This document shows positions 1 through 6,676 of a DNA stretch of 15,754 nt, in pieces. Position 1 is the stretch's first letter, and each line of letters starts with the position of its first letter. Source of the stretch: DASRZM01 sp035686365 (GTDB lineage Bacteria; Pseudomonadota; Gammaproteobacteria; Xanthomonadales; Xanthomonadaceae); contig DASRZM010000069.1 in NCBI GenBank assembly GCA_035686365.1, positions 1 to 15,754 of the forward strand, given 5' to 3'. A program made the position numbers and the translations under genes. The notes beneath the pieces are model-generated. The model made no database searches. It saw only the letters and a program-made list of their open reading frames with translations, and was not told where the DNA came from.

Positions 1-21
1 GCCGGACCGCGATGAGGGAAA

Positions 22-37
22 TCCCCCAGTGAGGGGA
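22..37 (-). terminator. weak hairpin downstream of greB, possible terminator
   Basis: The arms TCCCC (22-26) and GGGGA (33-37) can form a 5-bp stem with a 6-base loop. Read on the minus strand, the hairpin lies about 60 bases after the greB stop and is followed by TTT. The stem is short and the T run poor, so this is only a candidate end for the yjgR-greB transcript. The rest of bases 1-99 shows no gene that I recognise. Confidence 0.2.
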
Positions 38-99
38 CCGGCTTTCACCTGCAACGGCCGCCAGCCCGCCCTCGCGATCGTGAGGTGCCGTTGACCGGG

Positions 100-612
100 T
101 CAGTCCGCCGGGGAGCCGTAGCGCACGGCGAGGATGCGGTAGCCGCGCGTGCCATCGGGCCGCTCGACCACCAGCCGCTGGTCGGCACGCTTGCCCAGCG
201 CCGCGCGCGCCAGCGGCGCGTCGATGCTGACCTGGCCGCTGCCGGCATCGGTCTCGTCCGGGCCCACGATGCGCAGCTCCAGCAGCTCACCCGAGGACTC
301 GTCCAGGAGCCGCATCCATGCGCCGAAGTACACCGCCTCGCGGTCGCCGGGCACGACATCGACCACGCGCAGCTGCGGCAGGCGCTTGCCGAGGTAGTGC
401 ACGCGGCGGTCGATCCCGGCAAGCTGGCGCTTCCGGTAGCTGTACTCGGCGTTTTCCGAGCGGTCGCCCTCGGCGGCTGCCGCGGCCAGTGCGCGTACCA
501 CTTCGGGCCGCTGCGTGCGCCACAGTTCGTCAAGCTCGGCGCGCAGGCGCTGGTAGCCGGCGCGGGTGATGATCGCCGTGGAGTGCTGCGGCGGCGGTCG
601 CCAGCGGGCCAT
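100..612 (-). CDS. greB: transcription elongation factor GreB
   Basis: GreB binds in the secondary channel of RNA polymerase and stimulates cleavage of the backtracked transcript so that elongation can resume. The 170-aa product matches the family throughout: an N-terminal coiled-coil domain containing ITRAGYQRLRAELDELW, then RPEVVRALA, the signature GDRSENAEY at about residues 49-57 with the acidic residues of the cleavage tip, and IDRRVHYLGKRL. The C-terminal FKBP-like half has YFGAWM, LRIVGPDE, SIDAPLARAALGK and a basic end. GreB is usually about 160 aa, so this is full length with roughly ten extra N-terminal residues. The WR motif in the first helix and the FGAW motif favour GreB over GreA. 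It starts 12 bases after the yjgR stop on the same strand, so the two are probably co-transcribed. No strong Shine-Dalgarno precedes the ATG. Confidence 0.95.
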   Translation of the reverse strand: MARWRPPPQHSTAIITRAGYQRLRAELDELWRTQRPEVVRALAAAAAEGDRSENAEYSYRKRQLAGIDRRVHYLGKRLPQLRVVDVVPGDREAVYFGAWMRLLDESSGELLELRIVGPDETDAGSGQVSIDAPLARAALGKRADQRLVVERPDGTRGYRILAVRYGSPAD

Positions 613-624
613 CGTCCGGACCGG

Positions 625-2127
625 TCAGCGCGACCGGAAGATGCCGCCGAGCACGCCACGCGCGATCTGCCGCCCCAAGCGCGAGCCGGCGGTGCGCGCA
701 GCCTGCTTGGCCATGGTTTCGACGGCGCCCTGGCGGCGCTTGGTACCCCACAGCCAGTCGCGGATGCGGCCGCCCCAGCCGGTGTCCGCGGGCGCAGGCG
801 CCGTGCCGGAGGGTGCCGGCGCCGGCGTGTCGGCGGCGTCCGCGGCGCGCGCGAGCAGCACCTCGTGCGCCGACTCGCGATCCACGCGCGTGTCATAGCG
901 GGCGCCGACCGGGCTGCGCGCGCGCACCGCCGCACGCTCCTCGGCCGTGATCGCACCCATGCGGCAGCGCGGCGGCGCGATCAGCGTGCGTTCCACCGGC
1001 ATTGGCACGGCGCGATCGTGCAGGGTGGAAACCAGTGCCTCGCCGACGGCCAGCTCACCGATCACGCGCTCGACGTCGATCGCAGGGTTCTGCACGAAGG
1101 TTTCCGCGGCCGCGCGCACCGCCTTGCGGTCGCGCGGCGTATAGGCACGCAGTGCATGCTGCACGCGGTTGCCGAGCTGTCCGAGCACGTCGCCGGGCAC
1201 GTCGTCCGGATTCTGCGAGCAGAAATACACGCCCACCGCCTTGGAGCGGATCAATCGGACCACCTGTTCGATGCGCTGGCGCAGCGCCGGCGGGCAGTCG
1301 TCGAACAGCAGGTGCGCCTCGTCGAACATGAACACCAGCTTCGGTGCGTCCAGGTCGCCGACCTCGGGCAGGTTCTCGAACAGCTCCGAGAGCAGCCAGA
1401 GCAGGAAATTGGCGTACAGGCGCGGGCGCAGGATCAGCTGCTCGGCAGCCAGCACGTTGACGATGCCGCGCCCGGACAGGTCCTGGCGCATGAAGTCGGC
1501 CAGCTCCAGCGCCGGCTCGCCGAAGAACTGCTCGCCGCCGTCGCCCTCCATCCGCAGCAGGGCGCGCTGGATCGCGCCGATCGAGGTGGTGGAAACCAGT
1601 CCGTAACGGCTGGAGACCGCTTTGCGGTTTTCGCCGATGAAGTTCAGCAGCGCGCGCAGGTCGGCCAGGTCCAGCAGCAGCAGTCCGTCCTCGTCGGCCA
1701 GCCTGAAGGCGACCTCCAGCACGCCGGCCTGGGTGTCGTTGAGTTCGAGCATGCGACCCAGCAGCAGCGGGCCGACCTCCGAGACGGTGATGCGCAGCGG
1801 ATGCCCGAGCTGGCCGTACAGGTCCCAGAACACCACCGGACTGGCCTCGGGGTGCCAGTTGTCGATGCCGAGCCGGTCCAGGCGCTCGGCAAGCTTGGGC
1901 GAAGCCGCACCGGGCTGGCTCAAGCCGGCGACATCGCCCTTGACGTCGGCCACGAACACGGGCACGCCGCGCTGCGAAAAGGCTTCGGCCAGCAGCATCA
2001 GGGTCACGGTCTTGCCGGTGCCGGTGGCGCCGGCCACCAGTCCGTGGCGGTTGGCGTAGCGCGGCAGCAGCGTCACCGGGCCGGCGCCAGGATCACCCGA
2101 AGGCTTGCCGATCAGGATGGGGTCCAT
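625..2127 (-). CDS. yjgR: YjgR/DUF853 family HerA-like ATPase
   Basis: The 500-aa product is a cytoplasmic P-loop ATPase of the DUF853 (E. coli YjgR) family, which is related to the HerA/FtsK helicase-translocases. Its cellular role is not established. Visible motifs are IGKPSG near the N-terminus, Walker A GATGTGKT at residues 33-40, FVADVKGDVAGLS shortly after, and Walker B LVFMFDEAH at about residues 264-272 with D269 and E270. Further on are VYFCSQNPDDVPGDVLGQLGNRVQHALRA and the typical family tail GGIFRSR. The length equals that of E. coli YjgR, so it appears complete. Residues about 420-445 form a Pro/Ala-rich linker before the C-terminal basic helix. It is the first gene of a likely two-gene unit with greB. 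A TACAAT -10-like hexamer lies about 30 bases upstream of the ATG; no clear Shine-Dalgarno is present. Confidence 0.93.
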   Translation of the reverse strand: MDPILIGKPSGDPGAGPVTLLPRYANRHGLVAGATGTGKTVTLMLLAEAFSQRGVPVFVADVKGDVAGLSQPGAASPKLAERLDRLGIDNWHPEASPVVFWDLYGQLGHPLRITVSEVGPLLLGRMLELNDTQAGVLEVAFRLADEDGLLLLDLADLRALLNFIGENRKAVSSRYGLVSTTSIGAIQRALLRMEGDGGEQFFGEPALELADFMRQDLSGRGIVNVLAAEQLILRPRLYANFLLWLLSELFENLPEVGDLDAPKLVFMFDEAHLLFDDCPPALRQRIEQVVRLIRSKAVGVYFCSQNPDDVPGDVLGQLGNRVQHALRAYTPRDRKAVRAAAETFVQNPAIDVERVIGELAVGEALVSTLHDRAVPMPVERTLIAPPRCRMGAITAEERAAVRARSPVGARYDTRVDRESAHEVLLARAADAADTPAPAPSGTAPAPADTGWGGRIRDWLWGTKRRQGAVETMAKQAARTAGSRLGRQIARGVLGGIFRSR

Positions 2128-2156
2128 GGGGACGCACTCGGCGACGATGGGGGCTC

Positions 2157-2162
2157 ATTGTA
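2157..2162 (-). promoter_or_regulatory. -10 element candidate for yjgR-greB
   Basis: Read on the minus strand this is TACAAT inside TGACTACAAT. It would start a transcript near 2150, giving a leader of about 22 bases before the yjgR ATG at 2127. I see no good -35 at 16-18 bases. The same ten bases, TGACTACAAT, occur between cvpA and purF (6611-6620). Confidence 0.4.
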
Positions 2163-2197
2163 GTCAGGCCGGGCGTGAGCCCGATGGAAGCCTCCGG

Positions 2198-2206
2198 TGG
2201 TAGGCT
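2198..2206 (+). promoter_or_regulatory. extended -10 candidate for mltD
   Basis: TGGTAGGCT fits an extended -10 (TGn followed by TAGGCT) and would start transcription near 2213, about 28 bases before the ATG at 2241. This argues against the longer reading frame starting at 2175. The similar string TGCTAGGCT precedes the dockerin-type gene at 13548-13556. No convincing -35 is visible. Confidence 0.35.
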
Positions 2207-2240
2207 TCGGCGCGAGATCACGGCACGGAACGCCCCGACC

Positions 2241-3734
2241 ATGCGTCTGCTCAGGTCCATGTTTGCCCCGGCCACGCTTGTACGGGCCACGCTTGTCCGG
2301 GCCAAGTTCGTCCTGGCCATGTTCGTCGTGGCTGCGACGGCCGGCTGCGCCACGCAATCTCCGCGCCCGCCGGCGGCGGGCGACGGGGCCGATGCGCAGG
2401 CGCTGTACGCGAAGATCCAACCGGCGGTGTCGCGCTACCGGCGCGGCCGCGCGCTGGAATCCAACGGCGAACCGGAAGGCGCCGGCGAGCGCGCCGCGGC
2501 ACTGTCGACGCTGCAGGCGGCAGCCGGAGACTGCGCGGCGCTGGCCGGCTGCGATGCCACGCGATTCTTTGCGGCCTACGAAGGGCTGCTGCACGACGAC
2601 CCGGGTGCATCCGCGGGCGAAGGCTTCGCGGCCGACCTCGCGCAGGCGGCGGATGCGCCGCGCGGCGAGGGCTCGCCGATCATGGCCCGGCTGCCGCAGG
2701 CCGCGCGTTCGATCAACCTGCTCAAGGGCCGCGAACTGCGCGATGTGATCGCGCTCAACGGGCCGGTCCAGGCGGCCCTGGCGCAGTGGCTGACCTGGAT
2801 GCGTCCGCAGCTGGTCGATGCCTGGGAGCACTACCAGTACATGCGCCACCGCATGTGGCCCGAATACCAGCGGGCCGGCCTGCCCGAGGCGCTGCTGTTC
2901 GGGATCCTGGCCAAGGAATCCGGTGGCAAGGTGCACGCGGTCTCGCGCGCCGGGGCCAGCGGCCCGCTGCAGTTCATGCCGGCCACCGGGCGCCGCTTCG
3001 GGCTGGGCGATGCCGGCGGCTTCGACACCCGCTTCGACCCGCAGCTGGCCACCCGCGCCAACGTCGCCTACCTCAACGAGCGCTTCGGCGAGTTCAACGA
3101 CAATCTCGAACTGGCGCTGGCCGCCTACAACGGCGGCGAGGGCCGAGTGAAGCGCCTGTACCAGGGCACCCGCGGCAAGCCGTTCTGGGACCCGGAGGTG
3201 TACTGGCAGTTGCCGCCGGAAACGCGCGATTACGTACCCATGGTGCTGGCCGCCGCCTGGCTGTTCCTGCACCCGGAGGAGTACGGACTGAGCTTCCCGA
3301 CGGTGGAACCGGCCCCGGCGCGCCTGCCGCTCGAAGCGGACACGACCATCGACGCGCTGGCGATCTGCCTGGGCGACGCCGGCAGCCGTGACGGCTGGTT
3401 CCGCACGCTGCGGAACCTCAATCCACGCTACATGTCGAACACCGAACTGCCGGCAGGGACCGTGCTGGAAGTACCCGAGCGCCTACTGGTGCCCTACCGC
3501 GAGCGCTGCGTTTCCGGCGCGCACGCGACCGCGGCGCGCCAGCTCGCGAGTGCGCAGCGACCGGCGCCGGTGCCGGTGCGCGAGGTGACCGTGCGCCAGG
3601 GCGAGACCCTCAACGGCATCGCACAACGTCACGGCTGCAGCGTCCGCGCACTGGCCGACGCCAACGGCCTGCAGCCGCCGCGCTACATGATCCGCGTGGG
3701 CCAGCGCCTGAAGCTGACCGGGTGCCGCGGTTGA
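2241..3734 (+). CDS. mltD: MltD-like membrane-bound lytic murein transglycosylase with LysM
   Basis: The enzyme cleaves the MurNAc-GlcNAc bond of peptidoglycan, forming 1,6-anhydro-MurNAc. The 497-aa product starts with a lipoprotein-type signal: a hydrophobic stretch ending AATAGC, with C36 the likely lipidated residue, so it should sit in the periplasm on the outer membrane. The SLT domain (about residues 210-330) has LLFGILAKESGGK with catalytic E226, then ASGPLQFMPATGRRFGL and LALAAYNGGEGRV. A LysM domain follows at about 449-494 (VTVRQGETLNGIAQRHGC to VGQRLKL). The region about 375-415 resembles a degenerate LysM. The frame is open back to 2175, but the ATG at 2241 fits the signal peptide and the predicted promoter; ATG 2259 is also possible. 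Part of the signal peptide is encoded by 15-base repeats. It stands just before folC, where accD is found in E. coli. Confidence 0.9.
   Translation: MRLLRSMFAPATLVRATLVRAKFVLAMFVVAATAGCATQSPRPPAAGDGADAQALYAKIQPAVSRYRRGRALESNGEPEGAGERAAALSTLQAAAGDCAALAGCDATRFFAAYEGLLHDDPGASAGEGFAADLAQAADAPRGEGSPIMARLPQAARSINLLKGRELRDVIALNGPVQAALAQWLTWMRPQLVDAWEHYQYMRHRMWPEYQRAGLPEALLFGILAKESGGKVHAVSRAGASGPLQFMPATGRRFGLGDAGGFDTRFDPQLATRANVAYLNERFGEFNDNLELALAAYNGGEGRVKRLYQGTRGKPFWDPEVYWQLPPETRDYVPMVLAAAWLFLHPEEYGLSFPTVEPAPARLPLEADTTIDALAICLGDAGSRDGWFRTLRNLNPRYMSNTELPAGTVLEVPERLLVPYRERCVSGAHATAARQLASAQRPAPVPVREVTVRQGETLNGIAQRHGCSVRALADANGLQPPRYMIRVGQRLKLTGCRG
2271..2330 (+). repeat. four 15-bp tandem repeats in the mltD signal sequence
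   Basis: Four in-frame units begin at 2271, 2286, 2301 and 2316. The first two, GCCACGCTTGTACGG and GCCACGCTTGTCCGG, differ at one base. The third, GCCAAGTTCGTCCTG, and fourth, GCCATGTTCGTCGTG, are more diverged. They encode ATLVR, ATLVR, AKFVL and AMFVV. Units of 15 bases keep the frame, so copy number changes would lengthen or shorten the signal peptide without breaking the gene. Confidence 0.8.
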
Positions 3735-3760
3735 GCACGCCCCCGCTGCGAACCTCGCGC

Positions 3761-5059
3761 ATGAACCTCCAGCAATGGCTCGACTACCAGCAGCGTCTGC
3801 ACCCGCTGGCGATGGAGCTGGGGCTGGACCGGGTATCGGCGGTGGCCACGCGCATGGGTCTGGCGCGGCCGGGCAAGCGCGTGGTCTCGGTGGCCGGCAC
3901 CAACGGCAAGGGCTCCACGGTGGCCTTCGCCGAGTCGATCGCGCGCGCGGCCGGCTGGCGCACCGGCGCCTACACCTCGCCGCACCTGCTGCGCTACAAC
4001 GAGCGCGTGCGCATCGACGGACAAGAGGCCGGCGATGAGGAGCTGATCGCGGCCTTCGAGCGTGTGGAGGCCGCCCGTGGCGACACCGATCTGACGTTCT
4101 TCGAATTCGGCACCCTGGCCGCGCTGGCGCTGTTCGAGCGCGCGCAGCTGGATCTGGCCGTGCTCGAGGTCGGCCTCGGGGGCCGCCTCGATGCGGTCAA
4201 CCTGGTGGATCCGGACGTCGCCGTGATCACCTCGATCGCGCTCGACCACCTCGCCGAGCTCGGCGCAGACCGCGAAAAGATCGCGGTGGAGAAGGCCGGC
4301 ATCCTGCGCCCGCTCAGGCCGGCGGTCCTGGCCGAGGCCGACCCGCCCGAGGCCCTGCTGCGCGAGGCGCGCCGGATCGACGCGCGCCTGCTCAGGGCCG
4401 GGCGCGATTTCCGCGCCGTGCCGGCCGGGGACGGCTGGATCCTCGAGCACCAGGGCGTGCGCTGGACGCTGCCGCCGCCGCGCATGCCGGCGCCGGCACA
4501 GGTCGGCAACGCGGCGGCGGCGATCGCCGCGCTGCGGGCCCTGCCCGGGGCCGAGGCGATCACCGAGGCGGCGGCGCGCCAGGGTGTGGCGGAGGCCTTC
4601 ATTCCCGGTCGCCTGCAGCGCATCGGCGGCGAGGTCGAGATCCTGGTCGACGTCGCCCACAACCCGCAGGCCGCGCAGCAGCTGGCGCAATGGCTGATCC
4701 GCAACCGCCCGGCCGGCAGCACCCAGGCCGTGTTCGCCGCGCTCGGCGACAAGGACATCCCGAACCTGATCGCGCCGTTGCTGACCTGCGTGGACGCCTG
4801 GTGCCTGGCGGGGCTGGAGGGCCGCAGCGAGCGCGGGATCGCGGTCGACGCGCTCTGGGCCCAGGTCGCGGGGCTGCTCTCGCGCACCCTGGCCACGCGC
4901 CATGCAAGCGTCGAGGAAGCGTTTGCCGTAGCGCGCGCCCGCGCGCGTGCCGGCGACCGCATCCTCGTCTACGGTTCGTTCCTGACCGCCGGTGCAGCCC
5001 TCGCGCAGCTGAACGCAGGGGCCGGCCCGGAGCAGGAACCGCCACCACCGCCGGTATAA
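3761..5059 (+). CDS. folC: bifunctional folylpolyglutamate synthase / dihydrofolate synthase
   Basis: FolC joins glutamate to dihydropteroate to make dihydrofolate and then adds further glutamates to folates in the cytoplasm. The 432-aa product has the Mur-ligase-like ATP-binding loop VAGTNGKGST (about residues 44-53). It also has YTSPHLLRYNERVRIDG, FFEFGTLAALALF, VLEVGLGGRLDAVN, VITSIALDH, EKAGI, FIPGRLQ, VDVAHNPQA and the C-terminal YGSF. These match both active domains of the family and its usual length of about 420-430 aa. ATG 3761 gives a family-like N-terminus (MNLQQWLDYQQRLHP). An in-frame GTG at 3722, overlapping the mltD stop, would add 13 residues; neither start has a clear Shine-Dalgarno. 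It follows mltD by 26 bases and precedes dedD by 30, so it is probably in the same operon. The E. coli neighbour accD is absent. Confidence 0.95.
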   Translation: MNLQQWLDYQQRLHPLAMELGLDRVSAVATRMGLARPGKRVVSVAGTNGKGSTVAFAESIARAAGWRTGAYTSPHLLRYNERVRIDGQEAGDEELIAAFERVEAARGDTDLTFFEFGTLAALALFERAQLDLAVLEVGLGGRLDAVNLVDPDVAVITSIALDHLAELGADREKIAVEKAGILRPLRPAVLAEADPPEALLREARRIDARLLRAGRDFRAVPAGDGWILEHQGVRWTLPPPRMPAPAQVGNAAAAIAALRALPGAEAITEAAARQGVAEAFIPGRLQRIGGEVEILVDVAHNPQAAQQLAQWLIRNRPAGSTQAVFAALGDKDIPNLIAPLLTCVDAWCLAGLEGRSERGIAVDALWAQVAGLLSRTLATRHASVEEAFAVARARARAGDRILVYGSFLTAGAALAQLNAGAGPEQEPPPPPV

Positions 5060-5060
5060 T
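5055..5060 (+). promoter_or_regulatory. TATAAT -10 candidate before dedD
   Basis: A perfect TATAAT overlaps the folC stop codon (5057-5059) and ends 29 bases before the dedD ATG. In such GC-rich DNA the hexamer stands out. The region 16-18 bases upstream is GC-rich with no TTGACA-like element, so any promoter here would be weak or need an activator. GAGGA at 5082-5086 is the dedD ribosome-binding site. Confidence 0.35.
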
Positions 5061-5089
5061 CGGCTGCGTTCCGCGCACTGCGAGGACCG

Positions 5090-5998
5090 ATGGACTCCGC
5101 CCTCAAGCAACGCCTGGTCGGCGCGGCCGTACTGGTCGCCCTGGCCGTGATCTTCCTGCCGATGCTGCTGGACCGCCCCGCCCCCGAGTCGGGCGCGGGC
5201 GAGGTGTCGATGGACATGCCCGCGGCGCCCGAGCGCGAGATGGAGACGCGCGAGCTCCCGCTGACGCCGCCGCCTGCAACGACGGCGCCGACGATACCCC
5301 CGGCACCGGCGCTGGAGGATCCGAACCGCGTGACCACGGTCGATGCCGATGTGCTGGATCGTGTCGATGCGCGGCCGGAAGACGATGCCGTTCCCGCGAC
5401 CACGCCGGGCGGGGCGCCGCTGCCGCGCGACGTCGCCAGTGATGCGGCTGCGGCACGGCAGCCGCCGGTACCGCCGCCGGCACCGGCCACCGGTGCCGGC
5501 TTCGCCGTGCAGATCGGCACCTTCGGCAACCTCGACAACGCCACCGCGCTGCAACGCAAGGTCGAGGCCGCCGGTCTCCCGGTCACGACCGAGTCCGTCA
5601 GCGTGGCCGGCAAGCCCGGGCTGCGCCTGCGCGCGGGCCCGTTCGCCGATCGTGGCAGCGCCGAGCGGGCGCGCCTGGCGATCACGCGGGTCGAAGCGGG
5701 GCTCGAGCCCGAGGTGGTCGCACTCGATGCCGAAGCCGCGACGCCGGCGCCGGCGGCCGTGCGTGCCGGCTTCGCGGTCCAGGTGGCGGCGCTGCGCAGC
5801 GGCCCCGACGCCCAGGCGCTGCGCGAGCGCCTGCGCGCCGGCGGCGTGAGCGCCTTCATTGACGAGGTACCGGTCGAGGGTGGCCGCGTCTACCGCGTGC
5901 GCGCCGGTCCGGTGGCACAGCGCGCGGCGGCCGAGTCGCTGCAGGCCGACCTGCGGCAGAAGTTCCAGCTCGACGGCATCGTCGTGGCGCATCCCTAG
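5090..5998 (+). CDS. dedD: DedD-like cell-division protein with two SPOR domains
   Basis: SPOR domains bind glycan strands lacking stem peptides and bring proteins to the septum; DedD of E. coli is an inner-membrane SPOR protein. The 302-aa product has a short basic N-terminus, a transmembrane helix at about residues 9-28 (LVGAAVLVALAVIFLPMLL), and a long Pro/Ala/acid-rich linker (about 30-134). Two SPOR domains follow: FAVQIGTFGNLDNA from residue 138, and FAVQVAALRSGPDA from residue 228. Both end in the expected RLRAGPF or RVRAGPV strand. E. coli DedD is about 220 aa with one SPOR, so this is a tandem-domain version. The topology puts both SPORs in the periplasm. The gene lies between folC and cvpA, exactly the dedD position. 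GAGGA just upstream supports the ATG. Confidence 0.9.
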   Translation: MDSALKQRLVGAAVLVALAVIFLPMLLDRPAPESGAGEVSMDMPAAPEREMETRELPLTPPPATTAPTIPPAPALEDPNRVTTVDADVLDRVDARPEDDAVPATTPGGAPLPRDVASDAAAARQPPVPPPAPATGAGFAVQIGTFGNLDNATALQRKVEAAGLPVTTESVSVAGKPGLRLRAGPFADRGSAERARLAITRVEAGLEPEVVALDAEAATPAPAAVRAGFAVQVAALRSGPDAQALRERLRAGGVSAFIDEVPVEGGRVYRVRAGPVAQRAAAESLQADLRQKFQLDGIVVAHP

Positions 5999-6028
5999 CG
6001 CGCCGAATCCGATGTCTGCGCGCCGACC

Positions 6029-6613
6029 GTGCTGACCGGCATCGACATGGTGCTGCTGGTGATCGTGGGCCTGTCCGCTGCGGTCGGGCTGTGGCGCGGC
6101 TTCGTGGTCGAGGTGATGTCGCTGGTGGTGTGGGTGGCCGCGTTCTGGCTGGCATTCGTGTTCGGCGACGAGGCCTCGGCCCTGTTCGAGGGCTGGCTGG
6201 AGTCGCCGGTGCCGCGGCTGCTGCTCGGCTACGCGCTGCTGTTCGTGGCCGCGCTGGTGGTGGGCGGGCTGGCCACCTGGCTGATCGGCAGGCTGGTCCG
6301 CAGCACCGGGCTCACGGGCCCGGACCGCCTGCTCGGTCTGGGCTTCGGCCTGCTGCGCGGCGTGGCGCTGGCCTGTGTGCTGGTGCTGCTGCTGGGCTTC
6401 ACCGCGCTGCCTCGCGAAGCGGACTGGACGCAGTCGCGGCTGCTGCCGGCCTTCCAGCCCGGCGCGGAGTGGCTGCGCGCCTGGCTGCCGGGCGCGGTGG
6501 CAAAGCACGTGGATTTCTCCGGCCTGCCCACCGAGGTCCTGCAGCAGGCCGTGCCGGGATCGGCGCCGGGGCGCCGATCCGGGGACGAGGGCGCCGACCC
6601 GCCGCGCGATTGA
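6029..6613 (+). CDS. cvpA: CvpA family inner-membrane protein
   Basis: CvpA is a small inner-membrane protein named for its need in colicin V production; it is also linked to envelope and bile-salt tolerance, with no known enzymatic activity. The 194-aa product has four hydrophobic segments: about 5-22, 27-47, 64-86 and 105-128. It carries the family pattern GLWRGFVVEVMSLVVWVAAFW, then GLATWLIGRLVRSTGLTGPDRLLGLGFGLLRG, as in E. coli CvpA. The GTG at 6029 is chosen because MLTGIDMVLLVIVG then lines up with the E. coli start; ATG 6047 would remove part of the first helix. The last 35 residues are polar and poorly conserved, and their DNA holds a perfect inverted repeat. It sits 30 bases after dedD and 63 before purF, its usual partners. 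Confidence 0.92.
   Translation: MLTGIDMVLLVIVGLSAAVGLWRGFVVEVMSLVVWVAAFWLAFVFGDEASALFEGWLESPVPRLLLGYALLFVAALVVGGLATWLIGRLVRSTGLTGPDRLLGLGFGLLRGVALACVLVLLLGFTALPREADWTQSRLLPAFQPGAEWLRAWLPGAVAKHVDFSGLPTEVLQQAVPGSAPGRRSGDEGADPPRD
6557..6580. repeat. perfect 11-bp inverted repeat at the 3' end of cvpA
   Basis: The arm GGATCGGCGCC (6557-6567) is exactly complementary to GGCGCCGATCC (6570-6580), with only GG between. As RNA it would give a stem of about 10 bp with a four-base loop. It ends 33 bases before the cvpA stop and about 96 before the purF start. There is no following T run, so it is not an ordinary intrinsic terminator. An mRNA processing or attenuation element is possible. Confidence 0.7.
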
Positions 6614-6614
6614 C

Positions 6615-6620
6615 TACAAT
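6615..6620 (+). promoter_or_regulatory. -10 element candidate for purF
   Basis: TACAAT follows the cvpA stop within TGACTACAAT (6611-6620). A start near 6627 would give a leader of about 50 bases before the GTG at 6677. The same ten bases precede yjgR on the other strand. No clear -35 and no PurR-type palindrome (ACGCAAACGTTTGCGT-like) are visible. AGG at 6661-6663 is a weak, distant ribosome-binding site. Confidence 0.4.
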
Positions 6621-6676
6621 TGCCGCCGCGGCCCGCCGACCCGGCGCGGCCGCCGAACCGAGGTGCAGCCAGTCCC

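Noticed and set aside
1..99. Possible gene end or RNA gene at the window edge
   Set aside because: Only short frames and one weak hairpin are visible; there is no tRNA-like fold or protein motif.
85..2163. 692-codon open frame on the plus strand
   Set aside because: It is antisense to greB and yjgR, both well supported; its sequence is His/Gln/Arg-rich without domain motifs.
3683..6508. 941-codon open frame on the minus strand
   Set aside because: It lies opposite mltD's end, folC, dedD and cvpA, whose products have clear family motifs. The translation is low-complexity Arg/Ala/Gln/His-rich, typical of antisense frames in GC-rich DNA.
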